Assembly (NCBI RefSeq): GCF_000164675.2
Contig: NC_015678.1
Location: forward strand, 868,001 to 932,000
Length of the DNA: 64,000 nucleotides
Direction: 5' to 3'
DNA from: Streptococcus parasanguinis ATCC 15912
GTDB taxonomy: Bacteria; Bacillota; Bacilli; Lactobacillales; Streptococcaceae
In this document: piece by piece, positions 39,177 through 46,408 of the stretch
How the letters are laid out: each line of letters opens with the position of its first letter
Position numbering within the stretch: position 1 is the stretch's first letter
The notes under the pieces: generated by a model
What the model was told of the DNA's origin: nothing
Database searches by the model: none
The model's input: only the letters and a program-made list of their open reading frames with translations
Made by a program: the position numbers and the translations under genes

Positions 39177-39212
39177 ACTTTTAACTTTTTAACCTAGTAA
39201 AAAGTTAAAAGT
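39177..39212. repeat. 15-bp perfect inverted repeat near the left island end
   Basis: ACTTTTAACTTTTTA, a 6-base loop, and its exact complement. It overlaps three TTTTAAC-like heptamers. There is no T tract. It lies in the 266-base gap between the 105-residue gene and the HxlR gene, which holds no other feature. Confidence 0.7.
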
Positions 39213-39332
39213 CCATTACATACTACTAGTATTGACGTTGCCTTGATTAAAAAGGTTACTAAATCTTTCATAATTACATTATCTATTTAAAGAAAAATAT
39301 TAGTAATAAATTATGTAAATTCAATCTAATCT

Positions 39333-39662
39333 CTAATCACCATAAGTATGCTCCCATTTTTTCATTTCTTCAACGATACTTCTTAGAGCAATACCTTTTT
39401 TTGTCATTTTATATTCAACCTGTGGAGGCGATGTCGGTAAAACTTTTCTTGATAAAATACCTTCTTGCTCAAAATCATGTAATCGTTGAGCTAATATTCT
39501 AGGATTAATACCTTCTACACTACGCAAAAGACTACTATAATGTATATTACCATCAATAATTTCAGATAAGATCTCAAGAGTAAATTTACCTTTTAGTAAA
39601 TTCAAAACCCTTCTTGCTGGACAAATTGATTTTTTCAAAGATTGCTTCTTGCAAGTCTCCAT
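39333..39662 (-). CDS. HxlR-family winged-helix regulator
   Basis: A 109-residue HxlR-type transcription factor. The family N-terminus CPARRVLNLLKGKFTLEIL contains the conserved Cys, followed by the recognition region GINPRILAQRLHDFEQEGIL and the wing PPQVEYKMTKKG. It is divergent from the small ORF and efflux gene and probably represses them, responding to an electrophile or drug through the Cys (inference from family). AAGGAGGAAATG marks the start. Confidence 0.9.
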   Translation of the reverse strand: METCKKQSLKKSICPARRVLNLLKGKFTLEILSEIIDGNIHYSSLLRSVEGINPRILAQRLHDFEQEGILSRKVLPTSPPQVEYKMTKKGIALRSIVEEMKKWEHTYGD

Positions 39663-39764
39663 TCATTTCCTCCTTTTTTGATAGTTACTATACTTTTTTT
39701 CCCTTCTTGTTTCAGAAATTATTACATGATAAGCTAATTATATCATTTGAAAGGGGAAATTACT
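39663..39764. promoter_or_regulatory. Divergent control region of the efflux island
   Basis: ATAGTTACTAT (39681-39691) is an 11-base palindrome placed between the HxlR gene and the divergent genes, and TGATAAGC..ATATCA near 39728 is a second dyad. Either may be the HxlR operator. No clean promoter pair could be fixed. Confidence 0.45.
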
Positions 39765-39890
39765 ATGGATATTACAACTAAGTTTGACCGTATCAAAGAT
39801 ATTCTCGGTTGCGCTGATGGAAGATACTTTGGCACTGGATATACTCAAGTAAAATATTTTCAGAAAGTTAAATATATTGCTTTTGATTGA
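39765..39890 (+). CDS. 41-residue small protein upstream of the efflux pump
   Basis: An ATG with a strong GAAAGGGGAAATTACT ribosome binding site opens a 41-codon frame, MDITTKFDRIKDILGC onward, ending in VKYIAFD. No family recognised. It may be a genuine leader peptide, a small regulator, or the truncated start of a lost enzyme gene; the abrupt end just before the efflux gene fits truncation. Translation would run into the region 40 bases before the pump start. Confidence 0.5.
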   Translation: MDITTKFDRIKDILGCADGRYFGTGYTQVKYFQKVKYIAFD

Positions 39891-39930
39891 TAAATGAAAA
39901 TTGGTTTGATGAAATAACGGAGGAAGCTTG

Positions 39931-41301
39931 ATGAAAAAAACAAATACAAAAGCGTCAGCTTATCTACTTTTTATTCTTTCACTAGGATACATTATGGCGG
40001 TCCTAGATACAACCGGAGTGGTTCTTGCTGTTCCCCATATTGAAACAGCTATGAGCGTCTCATTAGAGCAATCCATTTGGATTATTAACGCTTATACACT
40101 AGCTTTAGGCTCTTTACTCCTACTTTCAGGAAATCTAACAACAAAATATGGTGCTAAACGAATTTTATTATTTGGAATGACAATTTTTACACTTGCCTCA
40201 TTTGGGTGCTCTTTTTCACCAAATATTGAAACATTAATCATACTTAGATTCGTTCAAGGTTTCGGTGCTTCTTTGTTTATGCCTAGTTCATTAGCACTTT
40301 TATTCATTTCATACCCTGATTCTACTAAAAGAGCACGTATGTTAGGAATTTGGACAGCAATTATTTCTGTTGCAACCGGTACTGGTTCTTTTATTGGTGG
40401 ACTAATTATTAACTACTTCGGATGGAGGGGTATTTTCTTAATCAATATTCCATTGGGAATTTTGACAGTAATTTCAATATTACTTCTCGTGAAAAACAAT
40501 ATTGCTAATCCAAAGACCAGAATTGACATTTTCAGTAATATATTTCTTGTTGCAACTATCGGAAGTCTAGTTATTTACCTTGTTGAAGGGAATCAATATG
40601 GCTATAGTAACCTAAATCTTTTATTGTTTCTTCTCCTGTTTATATTATTTACTGTTGGTTTAGTAGTCCACGATAAAAAAAGTAAAGCACCTATTGTTCC
40701 CCACCAACTATTAAAAAATGCTAAGTTTATTGTCTCTAATCTGTTAGGTTTAGTAGTTAACATTTCATTATATGGTATTGTTTTGGTACTAGGACTTTAT
40801 TTTCAAACTTATTTAAACCTCTCCTCAATGGTTTCTGGACTCCTCATTCTACCAGGAATGATTGTCTTAATTATTGGTAATTTATTTTACGCACGTGCTG
40901 TAAAACGATTTTCCGTGGGAAGCCTCGCTACTGTCTCAATTATTTTTGCCATTGTAGGAGCAGCAGGAATTTTTGGAATTGGAGTCCTTTTTCATGAAAT
41001 TCAACTATACATCCTAATCCCTTTATTTTCTTTAATGAGCCTTGGTATCGGAGTGTTAACTCCAGCAACTACTACCATTCTTATGGAAGCTGCTGGTCAA
41101 GAATTATCTGGAATTGCTGGTGCAACTTTAAACGCTAACAAACAAATTGGTGGACTTTTTGGTACAACAATTATGGGGATTCTAACTACTAATTTATCCC
41201 ATAATTGGAATATGGTTATCGTTGTCGCATTTTTGGTTAACGTGATAATGTATATTGCTACTTGGTTAATTGCTAGTCGTTACCTTTATGGAAAAGAATA
41301 A
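39931..41301 (+). CDS. MFS drug efflux transporter, DHA2 (14-TM) family
   Basis: A 456-residue EmrB/QacA-type proton-coupled exporter with about 14 hydrophobic segments. Motif A appears as SGNLTTKYGAKRILLFGM, the antiporter motif C region as GTGSFIGGLIINYFGWRGIFLINIP, and LDTTGVVLAVPHIE is motif D1-like. The substrate is unknown; relatives export dyes, biocides and drugs. ACGGAGGAAGCTTG precedes the ATG at 39931. Control by the divergent HxlR regulator is likely. Codon use is more AT-rich than in neighbouring core genes. Confidence 0.9.
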   Translation: MKKTNTKASAYLLFILSLGYIMAVLDTTGVVLAVPHIETAMSVSLEQSIWIINAYTLALGSLLLLSGNLTTKYGAKRILLFGMTIFTLASFGCSFSPNIETLIILRFVQGFGASLFMPSSLALLFISYPDSTKRARMLGIWTAIISVATGTGSFIGGLIINYFGWRGIFLINIPLGILTVISILLLVKNNIANPKTRIDIFSNIFLVATIGSLVIYLVEGNQYGYSNLNLLLFLLLFILFTVGLVVHDKKSKAPIVPHQLLKNAKFIVSNLLGLVVNISLYGIVLVLGLYFQTYLNLSSMVSGLLILPGMIVLIIGNLFYARAVKRFSVGSLATVSIIFAIVGAAGIFGIGVLFHEIQLYILIPLFSLMSLGIGVLTPATTTILMEAAGQELSGIAGATLNANKQIGGLFGTTIMGILTTNLSHNWNMVIVVAFLVNVIMYIATWLIASRYLYGKE

Positions 41302-41341
41302 AACCAAACAGAATGCATTCAATTTAAAAGTTGATTACACA

Positions 41342-41387
41342 GATTGAAGAAAAAGTCCATTTTAGACAATTTTCTTCAATCTTTTTT
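41342..41387 (+). terminator. Terminator of the efflux gene
   Basis: GATTGAAGAAAA and TTTTCTTCAATC form a perfect 12-bp stem followed by TTTTTT. Confidence 0.85.
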
Positions 41388-41408
41388 CATAATCTTATAA
41401 ATAAAAAA

Positions 41409-41446
41409 CTCTTACAAATGCTATTATGTGGACATTCCTAAGAGTC
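41409..41446. repeat. Imperfect inverted repeat near the right island end
   Basis: ACTCTTA and TAAGAGT with an inner AATG/CATT pairing enclose a loop; A and T tracts flank it. It may be a remnant terminator or recombinase arm site. Confidence 0.45.
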
Positions 41447-41454
41447 TTTACTAT

Positions 41455-41478
41455 ATGGTAATCAAAATGGTAATCAAA
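41455..41478. repeat. Tandem 12-mer at the right island end
   Basis: ATGGTAATCAAA occurs twice back to back. Read in frame it ends MVIKMVIKL and stop. In streptococcal prophages similar runs occur near integrase 3' ends, as I recall; no integrase is present here. Confidence 0.5.
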
Positions 41479-41516
41479 CTCTAAAGGAGAAGTTTTTCTA
41501 GTCCTAATAGAGTTTG
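41475..41516. repeat. Long hairpin beside the right direct repeat
   Basis: CAAACTCTA and TAGAGTTTG with an inner AGGA/TCCT pairing. No T tract follows. Confidence 0.6.
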
Positions 41517-41529
41517 TCTATATTCTGAA

Positions 41530-41555
41530 GAGAGGTTTAACCCTCTCTTTTTTTG
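41530..41555. repeat. Right 22-bp direct repeat of the island and trhP2 terminator
   Basis: Exact copy of 39056-39077 followed by more T. On the minus strand it lies directly after the U32 gene stop and serves as its terminator. Confidence 0.8.
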
Positions 41556-42842
41556 TTATACTCGAACAGTTTTACTTGCCCCATCTTTTGAGTAGAGATT
41601 GATTAAGCCCTCCTGGCAAGAACGAATCATATCTCCTGGCTTGACTTCTTGTGGGACGGTGATCGTAAGAAGTTCCATCGGATTTGGCGCGCGATCAATC
41701 TTCACTCCATCCTTATCATGCAAGTCTTGGATCTGGCATTCAAAATGACGGAAGCCTGGTCCGTAGAATTCCACTTGGTCGCCTTCATTGATGACATTCC
41801 GTTGGCGAATCGTCGCAGTCATGGTAGATGGATCAAAGTCAACCACTTCTCCTACAAATTTGTATTGAGGAATCTTACGACGTGCCCCAAACAATTGTTC
41901 GTTTTCAGTCGGTGTTTGGTAGTAGAATCCAGTTGCCAATTCACGTTGAGCAACTTTCCACAATTCATTGATCAAATCATCCTTGATGGCATAAAAGGCT
42001 TCTGGACTTTCCATATAAGCATCACAAGCTGCCTTGTAACAGTTGGCTACTGTTGATACGTAATGGACAGATTTCATCCGGCCTTCAATCTTCAAGCTAT
42101 CAACCCCATTATCAATCATGTCTGGAATATTTTCGATCATACACATGTCCACGGCTGACATAGAGTATTCTTCTGGGACTTGCCCTTTGATACTCTTGCG
42201 TTCTTGGCCAAATGGCATATCGTAGAGATCGTATTTCCAACGACAAGATTGAGAACAACCACCACGGTTTGCATCCCGGTCAGACATGTGGTTAGAAAGG
42301 GTACAACGTCCGGAATAAGAAATACACATGGCTCCATGAACGAAGGCTTCGATCTCAAGATCGGTACGCTTACGGATCTCTGCCAACTCTTCCATGGATA
42401 CCTCACGGGCCAAGACCACACGGGTCAAGCCATATTCTTTCCAGAAATGGAAGGTCTCCACATTAGTCGCAGAAGCTTGCGTAGACAAGTGGATATTGAG
42501 GCCAGGTGCATAGGTTGCACAGATTTCAATCAAGGCCGGGTCTGAAACAATCACGGCATCAAGGCCCATATCCCGTAATTCACGGAACCACTCACCAGCC
42601 CCTTGTTCATTTCCCTCATGGGTCACCATGTTTGAAGCGACGTGCACATCCACTCCACGGGCATGAGCATACTCAATTCCTTCACGAAGCTCATCCATGG
42701 TGAAGTTTCCGGCACGGCTACGCAAACCATAGGCTTGTCCACCAACGAACACTGCGTCTGCCCCATAATTAACGGCAACTTTTAACTTTTCTAATGTTCC
42801 AGCAGGTACCAAGACCTCTGGACGTTTTTTTGTATTTGTCAT
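41556..42842 (-). CDS. trhP2: U32 family protein, tRNA 5-hydroxyuridine synthase subunit TrhP2-like
   Basis: A 428-residue U32 peptidase-family protein. With its partner it matches the YrrN/YrrO (TrhP1/TrhP2) pair, which makes 5-hydroxyuridine in tRNA from prephenate; protease activity is doubtful. The family Cys cluster is visible in SGRCTLSNHMSDRDANRGGC and SCRWKYDL, likely an iron-sulfur site. LSTQASATNVETFHFW and the SLKIEGRMKS signature are typical. The start at 42842 has GGAGAAAAC upstream. It follows the partner gene across a 94-base spacer with a hairpin. Confidence 0.88.
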   Translation of the reverse strand: MTNTKKRPEVLVPAGTLEKLKVAVNYGADAVFVGGQAYGLRSRAGNFTMDELREGIEYAHARGVDVHVASNMVTHEGNEQGAGEWFRELRDMGLDAVIVSDPALIEICATYAPGLNIHLSTQASATNVETFHFWKEYGLTRVVLAREVSMEELAEIRKRTDLEIEAFVHGAMCISYSGRCTLSNHMSDRDANRGGCSQSCRWKYDLYDMPFGQERKSIKGQVPEEYSMSAVDMCMIENIPDMIDNGVDSLKIEGRMKSVHYVSTVANCYKAACDAYMESPEAFYAIKDDLINELWKVAQRELATGFYYQTPTENEQLFGARRKIPQYKFVGEVVDFDPSTMTATIRQRNVINEGDQVEFYGPGFRHFECQIQDLHDKDGVKIDRAPNPMELLTITVPQEVKPGDMIRSCQEGLINLYSKDGASKTVRV

Positions 42843-42880
42843 GTTTTCTCCAATTTACAAGATTGTCGATATGATGAATA

Positions 42881-42938
42881 GCCTCTTCGTTCCCTGAAAA
42901 AGGAAAACTCACAAACGAAGAAGCCATAGTTTTTTATT
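42881..42938. repeat. Hairpin between trhP1 and trhP2
   Basis: GCCTCTTCGTT and AACGAAGAAGC form an 11-bp stem. The T run (TTTTTTATT) follows on the plus strand only, where no gene ends; on the minus strand it immediately follows the trhP1 stop without a T tract, so it may be a processing or attenuation structure. Confidence 0.55.
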
Positions 42939-43866
42939 ATTTTACACGATCTGGTTCATAATCATAGAAACCAGTATCCAAACCACGATTAGCTGGATGT
43001 AATTTGCGGATTTCTTCATCAAACAGATAGGCTTGATCCTGTGTAAATGTTCCTTTTTGAATCAAATCACGGGCCTTGACAAAGTACTCTGTAATCTTGA
43101 CAAAGTTTTCCCCCGGACAGTAGACACCATCGAGTTTCCAATGATCAAATCCGTGTTCTACCAACTCAGACAATTTGGTCATCATATTCAAGTCATTATT
43201 TGAGAAGATATGGGTTCCATGTTTGTCCTCGTAGACTGAATAATGAGAATTTGGATCTCCTGGTTCTGCTAAGAACAGGTCGCGATCTTTGGTTACAGAG
43301 TCCTCTGTCTTGATGAAGTTGTAATAATTCTGAAGAAGAGGTCGTTTCGAATGGTGGATAATGCTAGCACCATAGACCAAGACTTCCGCTGGAATCTGAA
43401 GATTCTCAGCCATTACGAATAATTCGGCAGATGGAATCTCACGAGCCAAAACAGCCTCAGAAGCTCCTGCTTGTTTTCCCCAGAAATTGATCTGGCGGCT
43501 AGAAGTGACCATGGTTGAGGCATCGTAAATCGTTTTGAATGGATAGCCATCTCGTTTCAAGACATAAAAAACGCCCGCATCTCCGACAGTAATATAATCA
43601 GCCTGAATTTCCTTTAGAAAATCTAGGAAAGGCTTGATTGAATCCATCATCGATTGGTGCATCAGTGCATTTACAGCTACTGTCAATTCTTTGCCAGTAG
43701 CATGGACCAGTTGGGCAATTCGATTTATTTCGTCATAGCTTAAAGTTTGAGGCAATCGTAATCCGTAATCTTTTTCACCGACATAGATTCGGTCAACCCC
43801 TGCATCAATCAGGGCTTGCGCTTGCTCAACACTCTCTGCTGTTGCTGTAATAATAATATTTTTCAT
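42937..43866 (-). CDS. trhP1: U32 family protein, TrhP1-like
   Basis: A 309-residue U32-family protein matching YrrN (TrhP1), the shorter subunit of the prephenate-dependent tRNA hydroxylation pair. It shows the TIM-barrel-like repeats DRIYVGEKDYGLRLP, YITVGDAGVFYVLKRDGY and ASEAVLAREIPSAE, and it lacks the Cys cluster of the larger partner. The promoter TGTTATAAT ends six bases before the ATG, so the mRNA should begin at the start codon; no ribosome binding site is seen. Confidence 0.87.
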   Translation of the reverse strand: MKNIIITATAESVEQAQALIDAGVDRIYVGEKDYGLRLPQTLSYDEINRIAQLVHATGKELTVAVNALMHQSMMDSIKPFLDFLKEIQADYITVGDAGVFYVLKRDGYPFKTIYDASTMVTSSRQINFWGKQAGASEAVLAREIPSAELFVMAENLQIPAEVLVYGASIIHHSKRPLLQNYYNFIKTEDSVTKDRDLFLAEPGDPNSHYSVYEDKHGTHIFSNNDLNMMTKLSELVEHGFDHWKLDGVYCPGENFVKITEYFVKARDLIQKGTFTQDQAYLFDEEIRKLHPANRGLDTGFYDYEPDRVK

Positions 43867-43872
43867 AGAACT

Positions 43873-43881
43873 ATTATAACA
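43873..43881 (-). promoter_or_regulatory. Extended -10 promoter of trhP1, leaderless
   Basis: Minus strand TGTTATAAT with TATAAT at 43873-43878, six bases from the ATG at 43866; the predicted first transcribed base is the start codon A. Confidence 0.7.
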
Positions 43882-43995
43882 AAAATTCCGATATTCTAGA
43901 AAAATTTATTCATATTGTAAAATTTGTAACATTTTTGTAACATTTATATTCCTGAATTCATGATAGAATAATAGAGTACTGTTAGGAGAGAGAAA

Positions 43996-44289
43996 ATGCC
44001 CGTAAGAAATTTAAGACACTATGATGAAGAATTCGATTATATCGAATTAACCAAACAAACCCAAGAAACCCCTATTCAGGACTATGCTCCTGAAGTTGAA
44101 CCCGCACCTCAATTAAGTGAATTGCTATATTTTTTAAATATCGCTATTTTCTGTGTGTTGACGGTTGTATTTAGTTTTGTCTTTTTAGCAACAAAAATGA
44201 ATACCTTCTTTGCGTTTGCTTTAGCGATTGGTTCTAGCTTTGCTAGTATTCAAGGGTTCCGAATTTACTACAATAAACGAAAAAAATAA
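43996..44289 (+). CDS. DUF3270 family membrane protein
   Basis: A 97-residue protein of the streptococcal DUF3270 family, function unknown. An acidic, Glu/Gln/Thr-rich cytoplasmic N-terminus of about 50 residues is followed by two membrane segments (LNIAIFCVLTVVFSFVFLA and FFAFALAIGSSFASIQGF) and a short basic tail RIYYNKRKK. AGGAGAGAGAAA precedes the ATG. It has its own terminator and is divergent from trhP1. Confidence 0.78.
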   Translation: MPVRNLRHYDEEFDYIELTKQTQETPIQDYAPEVEPAPQLSELLYFLNIAIFCVLTVVFSFVFLATKMNTFFAFALAIGSSFASIQGFRIYYNKRKK

Positions 44290-44314
44290 AAATCAGGTTC
44301 GCCTGATTTTTTTA
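44289..44314 (+). terminator. DUF3270 gene terminator
   Basis: AAAAATCAGGTTCGCCTGAT followed by seven T. Confidence 0.85.
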
Positions 44315-44466
44315 TTTACTCGAATTTTTTTAATTGGAATAACAATTGGAAGACAAAACTTAGCTGCCAATTACTGTCTTACCTTCCATAAAAAATGAGG
44401 CTCACTGAGCTTGGTTTGAGAACGTAGACAAACAGTTCTTCAATTATAAATCCCTAAGTTGTCAAA

Positions 44467-44556
44467 TTAAGTTAGACTTTTCATGTAACTCAGAAAAAGT
44501 TGATATGGTGTTTGATAATTCAAAGACTTCCCAGGAATTCTATAAGAATAAATACT
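44467..44556 (-). pseudogene. Remnant of an IS30-family transposase C-terminus
   Basis: On the minus strand a frame reads RIPGKSLNYQTPYQLF, then a stop at 44467-44469, and TTTGACAACTTA after it. This resembles the NRPRKxLxYxTPxxLF end of IS30-type transposases, whose genes end close to the terminal inverted repeat. Upstream codons in the same frame contain stops, so it is a decayed fragment. The surrounding 488-base gap (44290-44777) holds no intact gene. Confidence 0.5.
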
Positions 44557-44588
44557 TTTTATGAGTTAAAGTTATTCAATCATCTATC

Positions 44589-44726
44589 GAAACTTTCCGC
44601 CGTGAGAAAAGTGCCTGAAACATAATTGTTTCAGGCACTCGGGAGTTTTGAAACTTTAGGTTCAAAACTAAGTCATGGAACTTCTTTGAAGTTCGCTGAC
44701 GTCCGTACTCACTTAAGGAAAGTTTC
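44589..44726. repeat. MITE-like inverted-repeat element
   Basis: GAAACTTTCC at 44589-44598 and GGAAAGTTTC at 44717-44726 are exact inverted ends of a 138-base unit. Inside is a 10-bp hairpin AGTGCCTGAAACA..TGTTTCAGGCACT near 44610-44639. It has no coding capacity and sits directly beside the IS30 fragment. Confidence 0.6.
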
Positions 44727-44753
44727 TAAGATGAATTTATCTTCAATCTGAAA

Positions 44754-44778
44754 AGAGGCTCAGCTAGCCTCATTTTTT
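44754..44778 (-). terminator. Terminator of the hprK-lgt-DUF948-YtxH operon
   Basis: GAGGCTCAGCTAGCCTC stem; minus-strand tail is TTTTCAG, plus-strand tail has seven T. Confidence 0.65.
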
Positions 44779-45224
44779 TATGCTTCTTTTGTTTCTTCTT
44801 CAGAATCTTTTGCATCCAACTCTAACACGATGTCTTCTGATTCTGTTTGTTTGCGAATGGATTGAACCAAGTCATTGCCACTTAGATTTTCTTTTTGAAG
44901 TTTATCCTTAAATGAGTGATAGACTTCTTGAGATTTTTCAACCACATCTTGCGTTTTTTCTTTGACAGATTCCAAAACAGTTCCTGTCGTAATTTCTCCA
45001 GATCCAACTTTTTCTTTGGTTTGTTGGATCACTTCTGCAGCTTGTTTTGAAACATCCTTCGCAGTTTGTTTAACGGATTCGTGTACTTCTTGAGGATCCT
45101 CTTGATAATCTTTTACGAATCGTGCAACTTTTTTAGTGACTTTCTTTCCTTGCTCAGTTGATAAATAGTAGGCTGCTGAAGCACCTGAAATGACACCAAT
45201 TAATAAACTAGATAAACGTCCCAT
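44778..45224 (-). CDS. YtxH domain-containing protein
   Basis: A 148-residue protein of the YtxH family. A short N-terminal hydrophobic segment (SLLIGVISGASAAYYL) is followed by a long, highly charged helical region (residues 25-120) that resembles LEA-type amphipathic repeats (KQTAKDVSKQAAEVIQQTKEKV). Function unknown; relatives are stress-associated. Last gene of the hprK operon, 14 bases after the DUF948 gene. Confidence 0.82.
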   Translation of the reverse strand: MGRLSSLLIGVISGASAAYYLSTEQGKKVTKKVARFVKDYQEDPQEVHESVKQTAKDVSKQAAEVIQQTKEKVGSGEITTGTVLESVKEKTQDVVEKSQEVYHSFKDKLQKENLSGNDLVQSIRKQTESEDIVLELDAKDSEEETKEA

Positions 45225-45238
45225 ATTCTTCCTCGATT

Positions 45239-45622
45239 CTATTTAAATAATTTTGAAGCCATCTTAATCGCTTTTAATCCGATAGAGGCTTTCACTGTTT
45301 TTCCACCAGCTGACACTGCTTTGACACTCAATTGACGGGCTTGATCATTCAAATCTGAAACAGACTCGGAAAGATCCGCTACGGCTGTAAAGAGTGGGTC
45401 AATCGTTGCAACTTTTTGATTCAAATCATCCGTTAAAACATTGACTTTTGCCAATAGATCATTGGTCTGATGCAAGGTGACATTGACATCTGATGTCAAA
45501 ACTTGGATGGTTTTTTGCGTCTCATCTACAACTTTTCCAATCTTTGAGAGGAAAAAAATCATATAAATGACAAGCGCTACTAAGGCAAGTCCTAAGAGAC
45601 CGTAGGCAATTTCAATAAACAT
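45239..45622 (-). CDS. DUF948 domain-containing membrane protein
   Basis: A 127-residue protein with one N-terminal membrane segment (IAYGLLGLALVALVIYMIFFL) and a coiled-coil-like region of Val/Leu heptads with many Asp, Asn and Thr (LTSDVNVTLHQTNDLLAKVN). Matches DUF948, function unknown. Starts three bases after the lgt stop and precedes the YtxH gene; these two families commonly occur together. Confidence 0.85.
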   Translation of the reverse strand: MFIEIAYGLLGLALVALVIYMIFFLSKIGKVVDETQKTIQVLTSDVNVTLHQTNDLLAKVNVLTDDLNQKVATIDPLFTAVADLSESVSDLNDQARQLSVKAVSAGGKTVKASIGLKAIKMASKLFK

Positions 45623-45625
45623 ATG

Positions 45626-46408
45626 TTACTCCTTTGTTTCTACATAATAAGGGGCTTTTTTGCGACGTTGGTAAAGGATGACGGCAAGTCCAACTAGAAT
45701 CAGGATCATCGACAACCACTGGGAAACACGTAAGCCAGCAAACATCAAGCTATCCGTCCTCATTCCTTCGATGATCATCCGACCAAAACCATACCAGATA
45801 AGGTAAAAGGCTGTGATCTCACCTTGTTGCAAAAATTGGGGCTTCCTACGAAGAATCAAGATCAAGAGAAATCCTAGCAGATTCCAACTGGATTCATATA
45901 AGAACGTTGGCTGACGGTAACTACCATCTATATACATTTGGTCTCGAATAAAAGAGGGCAAGTAGTTGAGGCTCTTAACAGCAGCTCCATAAGCTTCCTG
46001 GTTAAAGAAGTTTCCCCAGCGACCAATACTCTGTGCAACCATGACGCTTGGGGCTGCAATATCCAAAAAATCAATTGGCTCAATCAAGCGTCTGCGAGAG
46101 AATAGATACAAGACCAATGCACCTGTCAAGAGGCCACCATAAATCGCGATTCCTCCGTTCCAGATAGCAAAAATCTCACCAAGGTGCTGGCTATAGTAGC
46201 CCCATTCGAAAATAACGTAATAGAGTCTGGCCCCCACAATCGCAAGCGGAAAGGCGATCAAAATGAAATCAATGATATCATCTGGATTAATTTGCTTACG
46301 GGGAGCTTCTTTCATGGAAAGATACACAGCTAGAATCAAACCAGAAACAATACAAATCGCGTACCAACGAATACTGATCGGACCTAATTGAAGGGCTACT
46401 GGATTCAT
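45626..46408 (-). CDS. lgt: Prolipoprotein diacylglyceryl transferase
   Basis: Lgt attaches diacylglycerol to the lipobox cysteine of prolipoproteins in the membrane. The 260-residue protein has about seven membrane segments, the signature [13 protein letters not shown], and the YGGLLTG and [11 protein letters not shown] segments. It overlaps hprK by four bases (ATGA), indicating translational coupling. Confidence 0.96.
   Translation of the reverse strand: MNPVALQLGPISIRWYAICIVSGLILAVYLSMKEAPRKQINPDDIIDFILIAFPLAIVGARLYYVIFEWGYYSQHLGEIFAIWNGGIAIYGGLLTGALVLYLFSRRRLIEPIDFLDIAAPSVMVAQSIGRWGNFFNQEAYGAAVKSLNYLPSFIRDQMYIDGSYRQPTFLYESSWNLLGFLLILILRRKPQFLQQGEITAFYLIWYGFGRMIIEGMRTDSLMFAGLRVSQWLSMILILVGLAVILYQRRKKAPYYVETKE

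Larger units (their letters stand above)
39078..41529. mobile_element. Accessory island between direct repeats (HxlR regulator, small ORF, efflux pump)
   Basis: About 2.45 kb lies between exact 22-bp repeats. The interior is visibly more AT-rich than its neighbours. No integrase or transposase gene remains. The right end carries a tandem 12-mer and a long hairpin; the left end carries a 15-bp perfect palindrome. This suggests past site-specific integration or repeat-mediated capture; the mechanism is not shown. Confidence 0.55.

Noticed and set aside
39177-39212. Chromosome dimer resolution (dif) site
   Set aside because: The palindrome does not resemble the streptococcal difSL sequence as I remember it and is not next to xerS.
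44290-44777. A tRNA or small RNA gene in the 488-base gap
   Set aside because: No cloverleaf could be drawn; the content is explained by a terminator, an IS fragment and an inverted-repeat element.
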